Assembly (NCBI GenBank): GCA_963661945.1
Contig: CAVLDP010000006.1
Location: forward strand, 10,626-74,625
Source: CAVLDP01 sp963661945
Lineage (GTDB): Bacteria > Bacillota > Clostridia > Lachnospirales > Lachnospiraceae
Direction: 5' to 3'
DNA: 64,000 nt
The position numbers were made by a program, and so were the translations under genes. Positions 8,686 through 18,223 of this stretch are shown here, piece by piece (positions within the stretch are counted from its first letter, which is position 1; each line of letters begins with the position of its first letter). The notes under the pieces were generated by a model that saw only the letters and a program-made list of their open reading frames with translations, made no database searches and was not told the DNA's origin.

Positions 8686-9413
8686 GGAAGAAAGGCCTCC
8701 GACTGGAAGATGTGGTCTTCATATCTTCTGCGGTAGGTTGAGACCAGGAAGTCAAGCCCCTCTTCTGCCTGGTCCGTCAGGACAAAAGTATATAGCTTCT
8801 CTAGTGGAGATGACACAATATACTGACAAGCATAGAGAACCGATGAATCAAGAGAAAATGCATCTGTATCATGCATACAATCCTGACAGACAGTGCCTCG
8901 TAGTCTCATAGAGAAACCTGTGAGGTTCTCCTTATTGCCACAGACCTGACAGGAATAGAAATTGGGGCATTCTCCATTAATCATCATCGTACGAAGTTCA
9001 TAGACAAGCCGAATCAAGCGATTCGAGAATCTGTGACTCTCAAGCGCACGAAGCGATTGATAGAGAAGGAGGATTCGCTCCGACTCATTTATATTCTCCT
9101 GGCCATAGTACTCGGCCACCTCAGCAAAATAAGAGCCATAGTAAACCAGATCCAAATCCATGGACAGGTCACGAAAATAATTCTTAATCTCCGCCTTGTT
9201 CACAGAATATGAGGACCGTCCCTCAAAGAGTTCAAAACTGCCGAAGGCAAAGGATGAAGCTGCCGCCACAAGTGGACTATTCGGCTTTCTGGCCCCTCTT
9301 GCAAAGGCTGATATCAGCCCTCTCTCCTTGGTCAAAATCACAAGACGTCGATCGTATTCCATGACGGGCGTAACCGACAGCACTATGCCTGTAACCCTCA
9401 GGAATCCACTCAT
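8682..9413 (-). CDS. recO: DNA repair protein RecO
   Basis: Recombination mediator that, with RecR, loads RecA onto SSB-coated single strands in gap repair. The N-terminal OB-fold region (about 1-80) begins with the usual GIVL...Y.E.D. Then come a helical domain and a four-Cys zinc finger: C155, C158, C176, C179. Its ATG overlaps the stop of era by four bases (ATGA), so the two are translationally coupled, an order seen widely in Firmicutes. The length of 243 aa is normal. Confidence 0.95.
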   Translation of the reverse strand: MSGFLRVTGIVLSVTPVMEYDRRLVILTKERGLISAFARGARKPNSPLVAAASSFAFGSFELFEGRSSYSVNKAEIKNYFRDLSMDLDLVYYGSYFAEVAEYYGQENINESERILLLYQSLRALESHRFSNRLIRLVYELRTMMINGECPNFYSCQVCGNKENLTGFSMRLRGTVCQDCMHDTDAFSLDSSVLYACQYIVSSPLEKLYTFVLTDQAEEGLDFLVSTYRRRYEDHIFQSEAFLP

Positions 9414-10318
9414 TCATCATCCTCTTTCTTGTAGCCAAAGTTCTGAATGAGGAAGTCACTGTCTCGCCAATCCTTCTTGACCTTGACCCAGAGATTCAGA
9501 TTCACCTGCATATCAAGCATCCTCTCAATCTCAAATCTGGCATCCGTACCAATTCGCTTGAGCTTGCTTCCGCCCTTTCCGATAATGATTCCCTTATGAG
9601 AATCCTTCTCGCAGATAATGGTCGCATCAATATCGGCAATCTTGCCATTTGGCCGAATCTTCATCTGATCGATGGAGACTGCAATACCATGCGGCACCTC
9701 ATCCTTCAGGTTGTAGAGCGCCTTCTCACGAATCATCTCGGCTACAATCTGTCTCTCAGGCTGGTCTGTAATCGTATCCTCATCATAGAATAACGGACCA
9801 TACGGCAGATACTTGAAGATTGTGCTAATCAAATCATCACAACCCTTGCCTTTAAGTGCAGACACCGGAATAATCTCCATGAAGTCATATTCTGTTCGGA
9901 AGGCATCAATCACTGAGAGAATATCCTCGTGCTTAATCGTATCGACCTTGTTAATTACAAGAAATACCGGTGCATCCGTCTTCCTAAGTTCTGCAAGAAT
10001 ATGCTTGTCTCCCGGCCCAATCTTGGCCTCAGGCTCCACCAAATAGAGAACAACATCCACATCCCTTATGCTACGCTCTGCTGTGTTCACCATGTAATCG
10101 CCCAGCTTATTCTTGGCCTTATGAATACCTGGTGTATCCACGAAGACAATCTGTCCCCTCTCCATATCGGTATATACCGTCTGGATGCGGTTTCTCGTCG
10201 TCTGTGGCTTATTACTCGTTATAGCTATCTTCTGTCCAATCAGATGATTCATCAGAGTAGACTTACCAACATTGGGTCTTCCAACGATTGTTACAAATCC
10301 GGATTTCAAATTATCCAT
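9410..10318 (-). CDS. era: GTPase Era
   Basis: Essential ribosome-assembly GTPase that binds the 3' end of 16S rRNA in the 30S subunit. The G1 loop GRPNVGKST (13-21), the switch region with KPQTTRNRI, DTPGIH and NKVD are all present. A C-terminal KH domain contains GKGGSKLKRIG. At 302 aa it is full length. It sits between the M16 protease gene (11-base gap) and recO (4-base overlap). Confidence 0.97.
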   Translation of the reverse strand: MDNLKSGFVTIVGRPNVGKSTLMNHLIGQKIAITSNKPQTTRNRIQTVYTDMERGQIVFVDTPGIHKAKNKLGDYMVNTAERSIRDVDVVLYLVEPEAKIGPGDKHILAELRKTDAPVFLVINKVDTIKHEDILSVIDAFRTEYDFMEIIPVSALKGKGCDDLISTIFKYLPYGPLFYDEDTITDQPERQIVAEMIREKALYNLKDEVPHGIAVSIDQMKIRPNGKIADIDATIICEKDSHKGIIIGKGGSKLKRIGTDARFEIERMLDMQVNLNLWVKVKKDWRDSDFLIQNFGYKKEDDE

Positions 10319-10329
10319 TCACATACCTC

Positions 10330-13239
10330 TTAAAATAATGGTCTAACGCTATGAAACAGGTCACGATCCTCTTCAATGGCGTCTTCATTTCCAACAACAC
10401 AGATAATATTCTGTGTCATAGCAGCCTCAATTGGATCTGCCAAAGCTCTGATGTCTTCCTGAGTCGCATGAATCACCTGATAGCGTTCCTTCTCAAGCTC
10501 CTCCATCGTAACCTCAGTAAGATAAGCAGTAACCGCTCTCATACCTCTCTGTGACGGTGTAAGTGGTGTATCCATATTAGAAATGGTACCAATCACGAAC
10601 TTGGTCATATCTCTATCATTTACATCGAAGGTGCGAAGATACTCCGCTGTCCCTTCGAAGACCTCATTTGTCGCCCTAAGATTCGGATCGCGGTAAGATA
10701 CAAAATAGAAGTCTCCATTTCTGGAGAAGCTGCCGTGACAACCATAGGCGCCGCCCTTTACTCTGACATTCAGCCAGAAATAATCATATCCGAGAATCAC
10801 CTTGAGAAGCTTCATGGTGCCGCTATAGGAATATCCTGCTGACTTGAAGTTACCGGCACGACATACATATTGAACCTTGGAAGCAGTCTTAAAGGCTTCA
10901 TTGCTTCCCGAACAGCGAACATTCGGAACAGTAATTCGAACCTGCTTCGTGTATAACTTAGACAATAGATCTGGCAGGAAATCCTCGACCTGCTGATAGG
11001 ACTTATCCAGTCCCGTCGTGCTGACAATTAGATTCTCTTTTCGAAGGACAACCTCTAAAATCTCCTGACATTCCTGACGGAAGAAATCTACCCGCTCCTC
11101 GAAATTCTCCTCAAAATCCTTCAGATATTCATAATAGGAAATTCCAATTAAATAATCCTGTACCTTAGCTGACCTTGAGAAATAAGACGAAGCTCTAAGA
11201 GAGGCAAGTGCACTACCCGCAGAAATCATCTGTCCTTCTAATCTGGACTTATCCTGCATGATAATCTCATGCAAGCGCTTATCATCGCTAAGATCTGAAT
11301 GAAGTAACATCTGCTCTATAAGCTCCATGGCATCATCCAGATTCTCATAGAGGAACTTGGCCCTGCACTCAAGCGTCAGAATATAATCTCTATCATGTCG
11401 GGCATAATCATTGCAACGGATAGAAATTCCACCTGTTCGCATGAAAATCTCATTGGATAAATCTGTGTAGGAATACTTCTCTGTATCCACAAGTCCTAAG
11501 ACCCGACATAGAAGTGACAAGGTAGAAAATCTCTTCTCAGCGATCTTGTCCGCCTTAAATATGAGGTCCAGATAATGAATGCCACTGGTTTCCACTTCAT
11601 GATGGAGAACGGTAACATCAGAGATTTCTTTCTCAGTAAGATCGAGTGGGCGAACCGACTCGCGAAGATCCTCCCTCGCAAGAATTGGGATCTTGAGTAG
11701 GTCCTCCTCTGGCGTTGGCTCTTCCTGATAGGCTTTTAGCTCCTTCGTCTCACGAACAAGTTGCTCTAGCTCTTCCTCAGACAGGGTTGCCTTATATTCT
11801 GCAAGTTCCTCCGCAAGTTCACGGTCTTCCTTGGTAGTAAGTCCTGGCTCTGGTTCAACACAGACAAGAGCAGCATGCTTATTGTCGATAAGATAATCTC
11901 GAATCAGCTGCTCGAAATATCCCTCATCGATCTTCGCACGAAGGCGATCAAGCACTTCAATTCCATAGAGATGCATAAATGGTCGTTCTTCGTCGTAGAG
12001 CCAACTGTCAAGCAAGTCCAATCCGTAAATTAAGCCTCTTGGATAAGAACCAAAATCTGCCTCTCGGAAACGGAATTGATTATTATTAATCGCCGCAAGA
12101 AGAGCCGCATGATTCAATCCTCCCGATGCCTGCTCCTCTAGGACTCTCTCGATTGTAGATAGGAAAACTTCCTTATCCTCTGGATTCGCCCCCTTCACGG
12201 CTATGGAAAAAACTGGCTGAAGAGAACCATTATCATAGCCACCAATCACATCCTCACAGATTCCTGCATCAAGCAGAGCTTGTCGAATTGGTGCACCTGG
12301 CGAATTAATCAGAGCATAATCTAGAATATCAAAGGCCTGATAGAGATCCGGATTTAGGATATTTCCCACCACAAAGCTCTTTGCAATATAGGTCTGATCC
12401 TTAGGATCTTCCTCCGATGCAATGGAATATCTGCGATGAGATTCTCTCTCTTCCTCGAAAGCACGCTGAATATAAATGGTCGAATCGACATCAATCTTCT
12501 CATAATGAGACAGATATTCCTGATCCAGATATTCCAGTCTCTCATACATGTCCATATTACCGAAGAGATAGATATAGGAATTGCATGGATGATAGTACCG
12601 TCTGTGGAAATCCAGATATTCCTCATAGGTAAGACTTGGAATACATTTTGGATCGCCGCCCGATTCAAAATGATAAGTCGTATCTGGAAAGAGCGTCCGC
12701 ATAATCTCTCTCTCAAGCACATCATCTGGGCTTGAGAAGGCACCCTTCATCTCATTATAGACGACACCATTTAACGTAAGCTCTCCATCTATCGAGTCAA
12801 GCTCATAGTGCCAGCCCTCCTGCTTGAAGATCTTCTCTTCCCTATAGATATTCGGATGAAATACCGCATCCAGATAGACATCCATCAGATTGGCAAAGTC
12901 CTTGTCATTGGTACTGGCTACCGGATAGACTGTCTTATCGGGATAGGTAATTGCATTCAGGAAGGTATTCATCGATCCCTTCACAAGCTCAACAAAAGGA
13001 TCCTTCAGTGGATATTTCTCGGAGCCGCAAAGTACTGTATGCTCAATAATATGTGGTACACCTGTAGAATCATCAACTGGTGTACGAAATCCAATATAGA
13101 ATACCTTATTCTCATCATCATTCTCGATTAAGGTAAGGGTCGCGCCACTCTTCTTGTGGCGGAGAACATAGCCTGTTGATGCGATATCAACTAAGTCCTC
13201 TCTGCGAATTAGGGTATATGCCTCATGTATTCGATCCAT
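10330..13239 (-). CDS. M16C zinc metallopeptidase (presequence-protease-like)
   Basis: Large M16 family peptidase of 969 residues in which both halves are fused, like the PreP/Cym1 group of closed-chamber oligopeptidases. The inverted zinc motif HIIEH gives ligands H63 and H67 and base E66, followed by the downstream KDPF.EL..GS.NTFLNA signature. The C-terminal half keeps the substrate-side RxxxYG-like GGAYGCHGSF. There is no signal peptide, so it is cytoplasmic and probably degrades small peptides. Its start codon overlaps the mscS stop by one base. Confidence 0.92.
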   Translation of the reverse strand: MDRIHEAYTLIRREDLVDIASTGYVLRHKKSGATLTLIENDDENKVFYIGFRTPVDDSTGVPHIIEHTVLCGSEKYPLKDPFVELVKGSMNTFLNAITYPDKTVYPVASTNDKDFANLMDVYLDAVFHPNIYREEKIFKQEGWHYELDSIDGELTLNGVVYNEMKGAFSSPDDVLEREIMRTLFPDTTYHFESGGDPKCIPSLTYEEYLDFHRRYYHPCNSYIYLFGNMDMYERLEYLDQEYLSHYEKIDVDSTIYIQRAFEEERESHRRYSIASEEDPKDQTYIAKSFVVGNILNPDLYQAFDILDYALINSPGAPIRQALLDAGICEDVIGGYDNGSLQPVFSIAVKGANPEDKEVFLSTIERVLEEQASGGLNHAALLAAINNNQFRFREADFGSYPRGLIYGLDLLDSWLYDEERPFMHLYGIEVLDRLRAKIDEGYFEQLIRDYLIDNKHAALVCVEPEPGLTTKEDRELAEELAEYKATLSEEELEQLVRETKELKAYQEEPTPEEDLLKIPILAREDLRESVRPLDLTEKEISDVTVLHHEVETSGIHYLDLIFKADKIAEKRFSTLSLLCRVLGLVDTEKYSYTDLSNEIFMRTGGISIRCNDYARHDRDYILTLECRAKFLYENLDDAMELIEQMLLHSDLSDDKRLHEIIMQDKSRLEGQMISAGSALASLRASSYFSRSAKVQDYLIGISYYEYLKDFEENFEERVDFFRQECQEILEVVLRKENLIVSTTGLDKSYQQVEDFLPDLLSKLYTKQVRITVPNVRCSGSNEAFKTASKVQYVCRAGNFKSAGYSYSGTMKLLKVILGYDYFWLNVRVKGGAYGCHGSFSRNGDFYFVSYRDPNLRATNEVFEGTAEYLRTFDVNDRDMTKFVIGTISNMDTPLTPSQRGMRAVTAYLTEVTMEELEKERYQVIHATQEDIRALADPIEAAMTQNIICVVGNEDAIEEDRDLFHSVRPLF

Positions 13240-14120
13240 TAATTATCTTCCTCAATTCTATTAATATGTACATCCAACTGATTGTATGGAATCGAAATTC
13301 CATTCTCATCCAGCGCGTACTTGGCATCTTCTAGGTACTTCCTATATACAGGCCAGTAATCCTCTGTCTTGACCCAGAAGCGAACGCCAAGATCTACGGA
13401 GCTTGCTCCAAGAGCACGCACAAATACGGTACTCTTCTCAGGATCAATCTCACGAGCTTCTCCCTCAATAAGCTGAGTGAGAAGGTCCTTGGCCTGACGG
13501 ATATCTGCATCATAGCTAATAGAGATTGTAATATCAATCTGTCTCTTATCAGACATGGTGACATTGGTAAGAGACGTATTTGCAAGAGTACCATTTGGAA
13601 TTACAATCATCCTGTTATCCACTGTTCTAAGATAGGTATAGAAAATGGTAATCTTATCAACCGTTCCCTCATTCTTCGCGGTGTCCTCAATAATATAATC
13701 ACCAATCTCAAATGGCTTAAGCACCAGGATCAAGACTCCGCCAGCAAAATTAGATAAGCTTCCCTGCAAGGATAATCCAGCCGTAAGTCCAAGAGCCGCA
13801 ACAGCTGCGGCAATCGAAGAAGTCTGTACTCCAAAGAGATTAAGAATCACCACAAAGAGTGCAATATAGAGTCCCAGGCGAACCAGGGAATCCGTAAATG
13901 TACATACACCTTCGTCCACCTTATGATGCTTCATGGATTTCTGAACAGCCCTGCGAATTCCATTGATAATTCTAACTCCTACCCAGTATACAATCAGTGC
14001 AAGAATCACAGCCCATATAAATCCAAAGATTCCTGGCAAGATAGATTCGAGCCATGATTTAATTAAGCCATCATTTAACTTCGTGAGTAGTTGGTCTGAA
14101 GTAGCCTGCGCAAGCAACAT
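13239..14120 (-). CDS. mscS: MscS-family mechanosensitive channel
   Basis: Small-conductance tension-gated channel that releases solutes under hypo-osmotic shock. Three hydrophobic segments (about 28-50, 68-92, 98-125) are visible. The last contains the pore-type small-residue pattern AAVAALGLTAGLSLQGSLSNFAGG. The beta domain follows with FEIGDYI and VIPNGTL. The ATG at 14126 lies only two bases after the GAGGAT ribosome site; the ATG at 14120 has normal spacing and was chosen (293 aa). First gene of the unit with the M16 protease, era and recO. I see no convincing promoter in the short gap before it. Confidence 0.93.
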   Translation of the reverse strand: MLLAQATSDQLLTKLNDGLIKSWLESILPGIFGFIWAVILALIVYWVGVRIINGIRRAVQKSMKHHKVDEGVCTFTDSLVRLGLYIALFVVILNLFGVQTSSIAAAVAALGLTAGLSLQGSLSNFAGGVLILVLKPFEIGDYIIEDTAKNEGTVDKITIFYTYLRTVDNRMIVIPNGTLANTSLTNVTMSDKRQIDITISISYDADIRQAKDLLTQLIEGEAREIDPEKSTVFVRALGASSVDLGVRFWVKTEDYWPVYRKYLEDAKYALDENGISIPYNQLDVHINRIEEDN

Positions 14121-14156
14121 ATACATATCCTCATTTCTCTATGTTCTAAAAGAAGC

Positions 14157-14187
14157 CGAAAAGACAGTGGTTGCTTCAGCCACTGCC
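14157..14187 (-). terminator. Terminator after serA
   Basis: An eight-base-pair stem, 14163-14170 with 14180-14187 (one G-U pair), then TTTTC on the minus strand. The U-run is short, so read-through into mscS is possible. Confidence 0.6.
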
Positions 14188-14228
14188 TTTATCTCTTGCT
14201 ATTCTATCATATAGTACATAACATGTCT

Positions 14229-15392
14229 TTATTTTACAACACGCACGCGAATTACATCCTCAATCGCATTAAGCTTCTCTACTACATCCTCCGTAATTAC
14301 AGAGTCCGTATCAATAAGAGCATATGCATAATCGCCACGGCTCTTATTGGTCATATCTGCCACATTAATATTGGCATCACCCAGGATAGTAGAATACTGC
14401 GCAATAACACCCTGCTTATTCTTATGAAGAATCGCAACACGTCCTACGGTCTGGCAAATGCCCATATTGCAGTCTGGATAATTCACAGAATGTGTGATGT
14501 TACCATTTTCCATGTAATCCATCACTTCCTGCACTGCCATAATTGCACAATTCTCTTCTGCCTCTTCTGTTGACGCACCTAGATGAGGTGTCAGAATCAC
14601 GCCCTCTGCTCCAGCAGTTACAGGATTTGGGAAATCGGATACATATTTACGAACCTTGCCAGATGCAATACCATCAAGAACTGCCTTCTCATCGACAAGC
14701 AAATCCCTGGCAAAATTCAATATGATGACATTCTTCTTCATCATCTCAATAGCTTCTCGGTTGATCATCTCCCGAGTAGAATCAAGAAGAGGAACATGAA
14801 TCGTAATGAAATCACATTCTCGATAGATATCCTCTACTGCAGAAATATGCTTTACAGAACGGGAGAGATTCCAGGCTGCATTTACCGAAATATATGGATC
14901 GTAACCATAGACATCCATGCCCATATGTGTCGCTGCATTGGCTACCTTGACGCCGATTGCTCCAAGGCCGATCACGCCAAGCTTCTTACCAGCAAGCTCT
15001 GTACCCGCGAAGTTCTTCTTGGCCTTCTCCATGGACTTGGCGATATCTGCATCGTCCTTGTTCTCATGACACCAAGCATTACCACCGATGATATCTCGAG
15101 ACGCAAGAAGCATACCTGCAAATACCATCTCCTTCACACCATTGGCATTGGCACCAGGAGTATTGAATACAACAATTCCCTTCTTGGCACAATCCTCAAG
15201 AGGAATATTATTAACACCAGCACCAGCACGTGCAACTGCAGAAAGTCTCTCCGGAAGGTCTAAGTCATGCATCTTCGCAGAACGAACTAAAACTGCATCC
15301 GCTTCTTCCATCTCTTCAGTCTTCTTGTAATTCGTATTAAATAAATCCAGTCCATTCTCTGAAATTGGATTTAGGCAATGATATAAAAACAT
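14229..15392 (-). CDS. serA: D-3-phosphoglycerate dehydrogenase
   Basis: First step of serine synthesis: 3-phosphoglycerate to 3-phosphohydroxypyruvate with NAD. The 387-residue chain has the Rossmann motif LGVIGLGAIG (138-147), a substrate-side RAGAGVNNI, the catalytic histidine in TPHLGAS (about 267-273) and a C-terminal ACT domain (from about 315) that normally gives serine feedback. It lacks the longer intervening domain of some types. Last gene of the leuB-ilvD-ilvB-serC-serA run, followed by a terminator. Confidence 0.96.
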   Translation of the reverse strand: MFLYHCLNPISENGLDLFNTNYKKTEEMEEADAVLVRSAKMHDLDLPERLSAVARAGAGVNNIPLEDCAKKGIVVFNTPGANANGVKEMVFAGMLLASRDIIGGNAWCHENKDDADIAKSMEKAKKNFAGTELAGKKLGVIGLGAIGVKVANAATHMGMDVYGYDPYISVNAAWNLSRSVKHISAVEDIYRECDFITIHVPLLDSTREMINREAIEMMKKNVIILNFARDLLVDEKAVLDGIASGKVRKYVSDFPNPVTAGAEGVILTPHLGASTEEAEENCAIMAVQEVMDYMENGNITHSVNYPDCNMGICQTVGRVAILHKNKQGVIAQYSTILGDANINVADMTNKSRGDYAYALIDTDSVITEDVVEKLNAIEDVIRVRVVK

Positions 15393-15407
15393 CTCTTCCC
15401 CTTCCTC

Positions 15408-16490
15408 TTACTTATTCTTCTTCTCGAAGTCTTCCATGAAGTTTACAAGTTCCTCTACGCCTGCTTTTGGCATGGCATTGTAGATGGATGCTCTCATACC
15501 GCCAACTGTACGATGACCCTTCAGATTCTCAAGTCCTGCAGCCTTGGCTTCTGCCACGAACTTGGCATCGAGCTCTGCATCTCCTGTTACAAATGGAACA
15601 TTCATAAGAGAACGGTCCTTCTCTACAACTGTACCATGGAAGAGATCTGACCTATCCAGGTAGTCATATAGAATTGCTGCCTTTTCTTCATTTCGCTGCT
15701 TCATAACCTCAAGGCCGCCCATATTCTTGAGCCATTTGAAGACCTTGCCGCACATATAGATTGTGTAGCATGGAGGTGTATTGTAGAGTGAATCGTTGTC
15801 TGCCTGAGTCTTGAACTTAAGCATGGTAGGTGTTCCCGGCAGAACCTCATCTGTAATAAGGTCTTCACGAATAATATCAATTACCATACCTGCTGGGCCA
15901 ACATTCTTCTGAACTCCGCCATAGATGATGCCATACTTGGAGACATCAACTGGCTCTGACAGGAACATGGAAGACACATCTGATACTAGGTCAATTCCCT
16001 TCGTGTTTGGAAGCTCTGGGAATCTGGTTCCATAGATTGTATTATTCTGGCAGATATAGACATAGTCCATATCATCCGTAACAAGCAAATCTGACACATC
16101 TGGAATATAAGAAAATGTCTTATCTGCTGAAGATGCCAGTTCTACAACCTCACCATACATCTTAGCTTCTGCGGCAGCTTTCTTGGCCCACTGTCCAGTA
16201 ATAATGTATCCTGCCTTTTTCTTCTTCATCAGATTCATAGGAATTGCAGCAAACTGCTGAGAAGCGCCACCCTGAAGAAAGAGGACCTTATAATTATCTG
16301 GGATATTCATAAGCTCTCTAATATCTGCTTCTGCTTCCTTGATGATCTGATCGAACATCTTAGATCGATGAGACATCTCCATAACAGACATACCGCATCC
16401 ACGGTAGTCCATCATCTCCTCTGCTGCTTCCTTCAACACTTCTTCTGGTAGGACAGCCGGTCCTGCTGAGAAATTGTACACTCTACTCAT
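15408..16490 (-). CDS. serC: Phosphoserine aminotransferase
   Basis: Second step of serine synthesis: 3-phosphohydroxypyruvate + glutamate to phosphoserine. It starts with the family signature VYNFSAGPAVLP, has the phosphate-site GGASQQF and the PLP lysine in GGVQKNVGPAG (K195). At 360 aa it is full length. Only 15 bases separate it from serA. No phosphoserine phosphatase (serB) is in the window; the HAD gene at 21089-21907 is of another type. Confidence 0.97.
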   Translation of the reverse strand: MSRVYNFSAGPAVLPEEVLKEAAEEMMDYRGCGMSVMEMSHRSKMFDQIIKEAEADIRELMNIPDNYKVLFLQGGASQQFAAIPMNLMKKKKAGYIITGQWAKKAAAEAKMYGEVVELASSADKTFSYIPDVSDLLVTDDMDYVYICQNNTIYGTRFPELPNTKGIDLVSDVSSMFLSEPVDVSKYGIIYGGVQKNVGPAGMVIDIIREDLITDEVLPGTPTMLKFKTQADNDSLYNTPPCYTIYMCGKVFKWLKNMGGLEVMKQRNEEKAAILYDYLDRSDLFHGTVVEKDRSLMNVPFVTGDAELDAKFVAEAKAAGLENLKGHRTVGGMRASIYNAMPKAGVEELVNFMEDFEKKNK

Positions 16491-16518
16491 TTTTCTTTTT
16501 CCTTCTTTCCCTCTATAT

Positions 16519-18195
16519 CTATTTCATCAAGTCGGACCCATCAAAGCATTCATTAATTGGTGCCCCAGGTGATACCATAGGCCATACCTTGTCGTCCTTC
16601 TCAATAACCACATCAATGAGACTAGGCGTATTAAGCTTCATCGCCTCATCAAAAGCTTCCCTGAATTCATCCATATTGGTAGCTCGAAATCCCTTAGCTC
16701 CCATAGCCTCTGCCAGCTTCACATAATCCACACCATCATCTAAAACTGTTGCAGAGTAATTCTTGTCATAGTAGAGATCCTGCCATTGACGAACCATACC
16801 TAGAACATGGTTATTCATGACAACCTCAATCAGTGGAAGCTCTTGGCGAACTGCCGTTGCAATCTCATTCATGTTCATACGGAAGCAACCATCACCCGCG
16901 ATATTAATAACGCGAGTGCCAGGATTACCTACCGCAGCGCCGATTGCAGCTCCCAGGCCATATCCCATGGTGCCAAGGCCACCGGATGTCAAGAGATGAT
17001 GTGGCTTCGTGAACTTATAATACTGCGCAGCCCACATCTGATGCTGACCAACCTCGGTCACCATAATCGCATCGCCCTTGGTCTTCTCGTAGATATACTG
17101 AATCGCAGCTGGACCAGTTAAGCCGTCCTTATCATAAACGAGTGGATAGGTCTCCTGCAAGGAAGCCACATGCTCCATCCATTCCTTATGATTCTGCTTC
17201 TCAAGCATAGGATTCAGACGAAGTAGAATCTCACGAATGTCACCGATGATCGCAGCATCTGCCCTGACATTCTTATTAATCTCCGCTGGATCCACATCCA
17301 GATGAAGAATCTTGGCCTTAGAGGCAAACTTCTTCGGGTTGCCAAGCACACGATCCGAAAATCTCGTGCCAACAGCAATTAGAAGATCACACTCAGAAAC
17401 TCCAAGGTTCGAAGCCTTAGTTCCATGCATGCCAAGCATTCCAGTGTAATTATCTTTCGTTCCATCGTAAGCACCCTTACCCATCAAGGTATCGCAAACT
17501 GGTGCATCTACAAGCTCTACAAATTGGCGAAGTTCCTCTGCAGCATCCGAAATCACTGCGCCGCCACCGACAAATACATAAGGCTTCTTTGCATGCTCTA
17601 TCATCTCTACCGCTGTCGTAAGAGCCTCGTCCGTAATGGTACAGGTGATTGGGGCAATACGAAGAATGTCTTCCTTGAAATAATTCGTCTTTGCTGCTGT
17701 TACATCCTTGGTAATATCCACAAGAACTGGTCCTGGACGACCAGTCTTCGCAATGCGGAAGGCCCTGCGAATCGTATCTGCAAGCTTGTCTACATCCTTC
17801 ACGATGAAATTATGCTTGGTCACTGGCATGGTAATACCAGCAATATCCACCTCCTGGAAGGAATCCTTGCCAAGAAGAGGTACGGTAACATTACAGGTAA
17901 TTGCAACCATTGGAACAGAATCCATATAGGCTGTCGCAATACCAGTAACCAGATTCGTTGCACCAGGACCCGATGTAGCAAAACAAACTCCCACCTTGCC
18001 TGTAGCTCTGGCGTAACCATCTGCAGCATGAGAAGCTCCCTGCTCATGGGAAGTCAATACATGCTTAATCTCATCTCTATGCTTATATAATTCATCATAT
18101 ACATTCAGGATTGCTCCGCCTGGATAACCGAATATGGTATCCACGCCTTGCTCCTTCATGCACTCAATAACAATCTGTGCTCCTGTTAATTGCAT
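16519..18195 (-). CDS. ilvB: Acetolactate synthase, catalytic large subunit
   Basis: ThDP enzyme that condenses two pyruvates, or pyruvate and 2-oxobutyrate, at the head of valine/leucine/isoleucine synthesis. The activating glutamate is E51 in SHEQGASHAADGYARATG. The ThDP-magnesium motif begins GDGCFRMNMNE. FAD-binding family motifs are present and the length is 558 aa. No ilvN/ilvH regulatory subunit gene is next to it, which is unusual for a biosynthetic operon; it must be elsewhere, or the enzyme works without it. Confidence 0.95.
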   Translation of the reverse strand: MQLTGAQIVIECMKEQGVDTIFGYPGGAILNVYDELYKHRDEIKHVLTSHEQGASHAADGYARATGKVGVCFATSGPGATNLVTGIATAYMDSVPMVAITCNVTVPLLGKDSFQEVDIAGITMPVTKHNFIVKDVDKLADTIRRAFRIAKTGRPGPVLVDITKDVTAAKTNYFKEDILRIAPITCTITDEALTTAVEMIEHAKKPYVFVGGGAVISDAAEELRQFVELVDAPVCDTLMGKGAYDGTKDNYTGMLGMHGTKASNLGVSECDLLIAVGTRFSDRVLGNPKKFASKAKILHLDVDPAEINKNVRADAAIIGDIREILLRLNPMLEKQNHKEWMEHVASLQETYPLVYDKDGLTGPAAIQYIYEKTKGDAIMVTEVGQHQMWAAQYYKFTKPHHLLTSGGLGTMGYGLGAAIGAAVGNPGTRVINIAGDGCFRMNMNEIATAVRQELPLIEVVMNNHVLGMVRQWQDLYYDKNYSATVLDDGVDYVKLAEAMGAKGFRATNMDEFREAFDEAMKLNTPSLIDVVIEKDDKVWPMVSPGAPINECFDGSDLMK

Positions 18196-18223
18196 CTTTT
18201 TTCTTTCCTTTTTCCTATAATAT

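Noticed and set aside
6300..8700. T-box or other riboswitch before glyQS
   Set aside because: The gap upstream of glyQS is only a few bases and the upstream promoter leader is too short for a T-box.
9630..9660. GCCGATAT inside era as a sigma-28 promoter
   Set aside because: It lies in codons of a conserved stretch and has no TAAA at 15 bases.
14190..14228. TTGTAA-N17-TACTAT as a promoter for mscS
   Set aside because: It precedes the serA terminator, so a transcript from it would stop before mscS; the -35 lies in serA codons.
14583..15263. Plus-strand open frame of 226 codons
   Set aside because: Antisense shadow of serA with no homology and no ribosome site.
17425..18090. Plus-strand open frame of 221 codons
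   Set aside because: Antisense shadow of ilvB.
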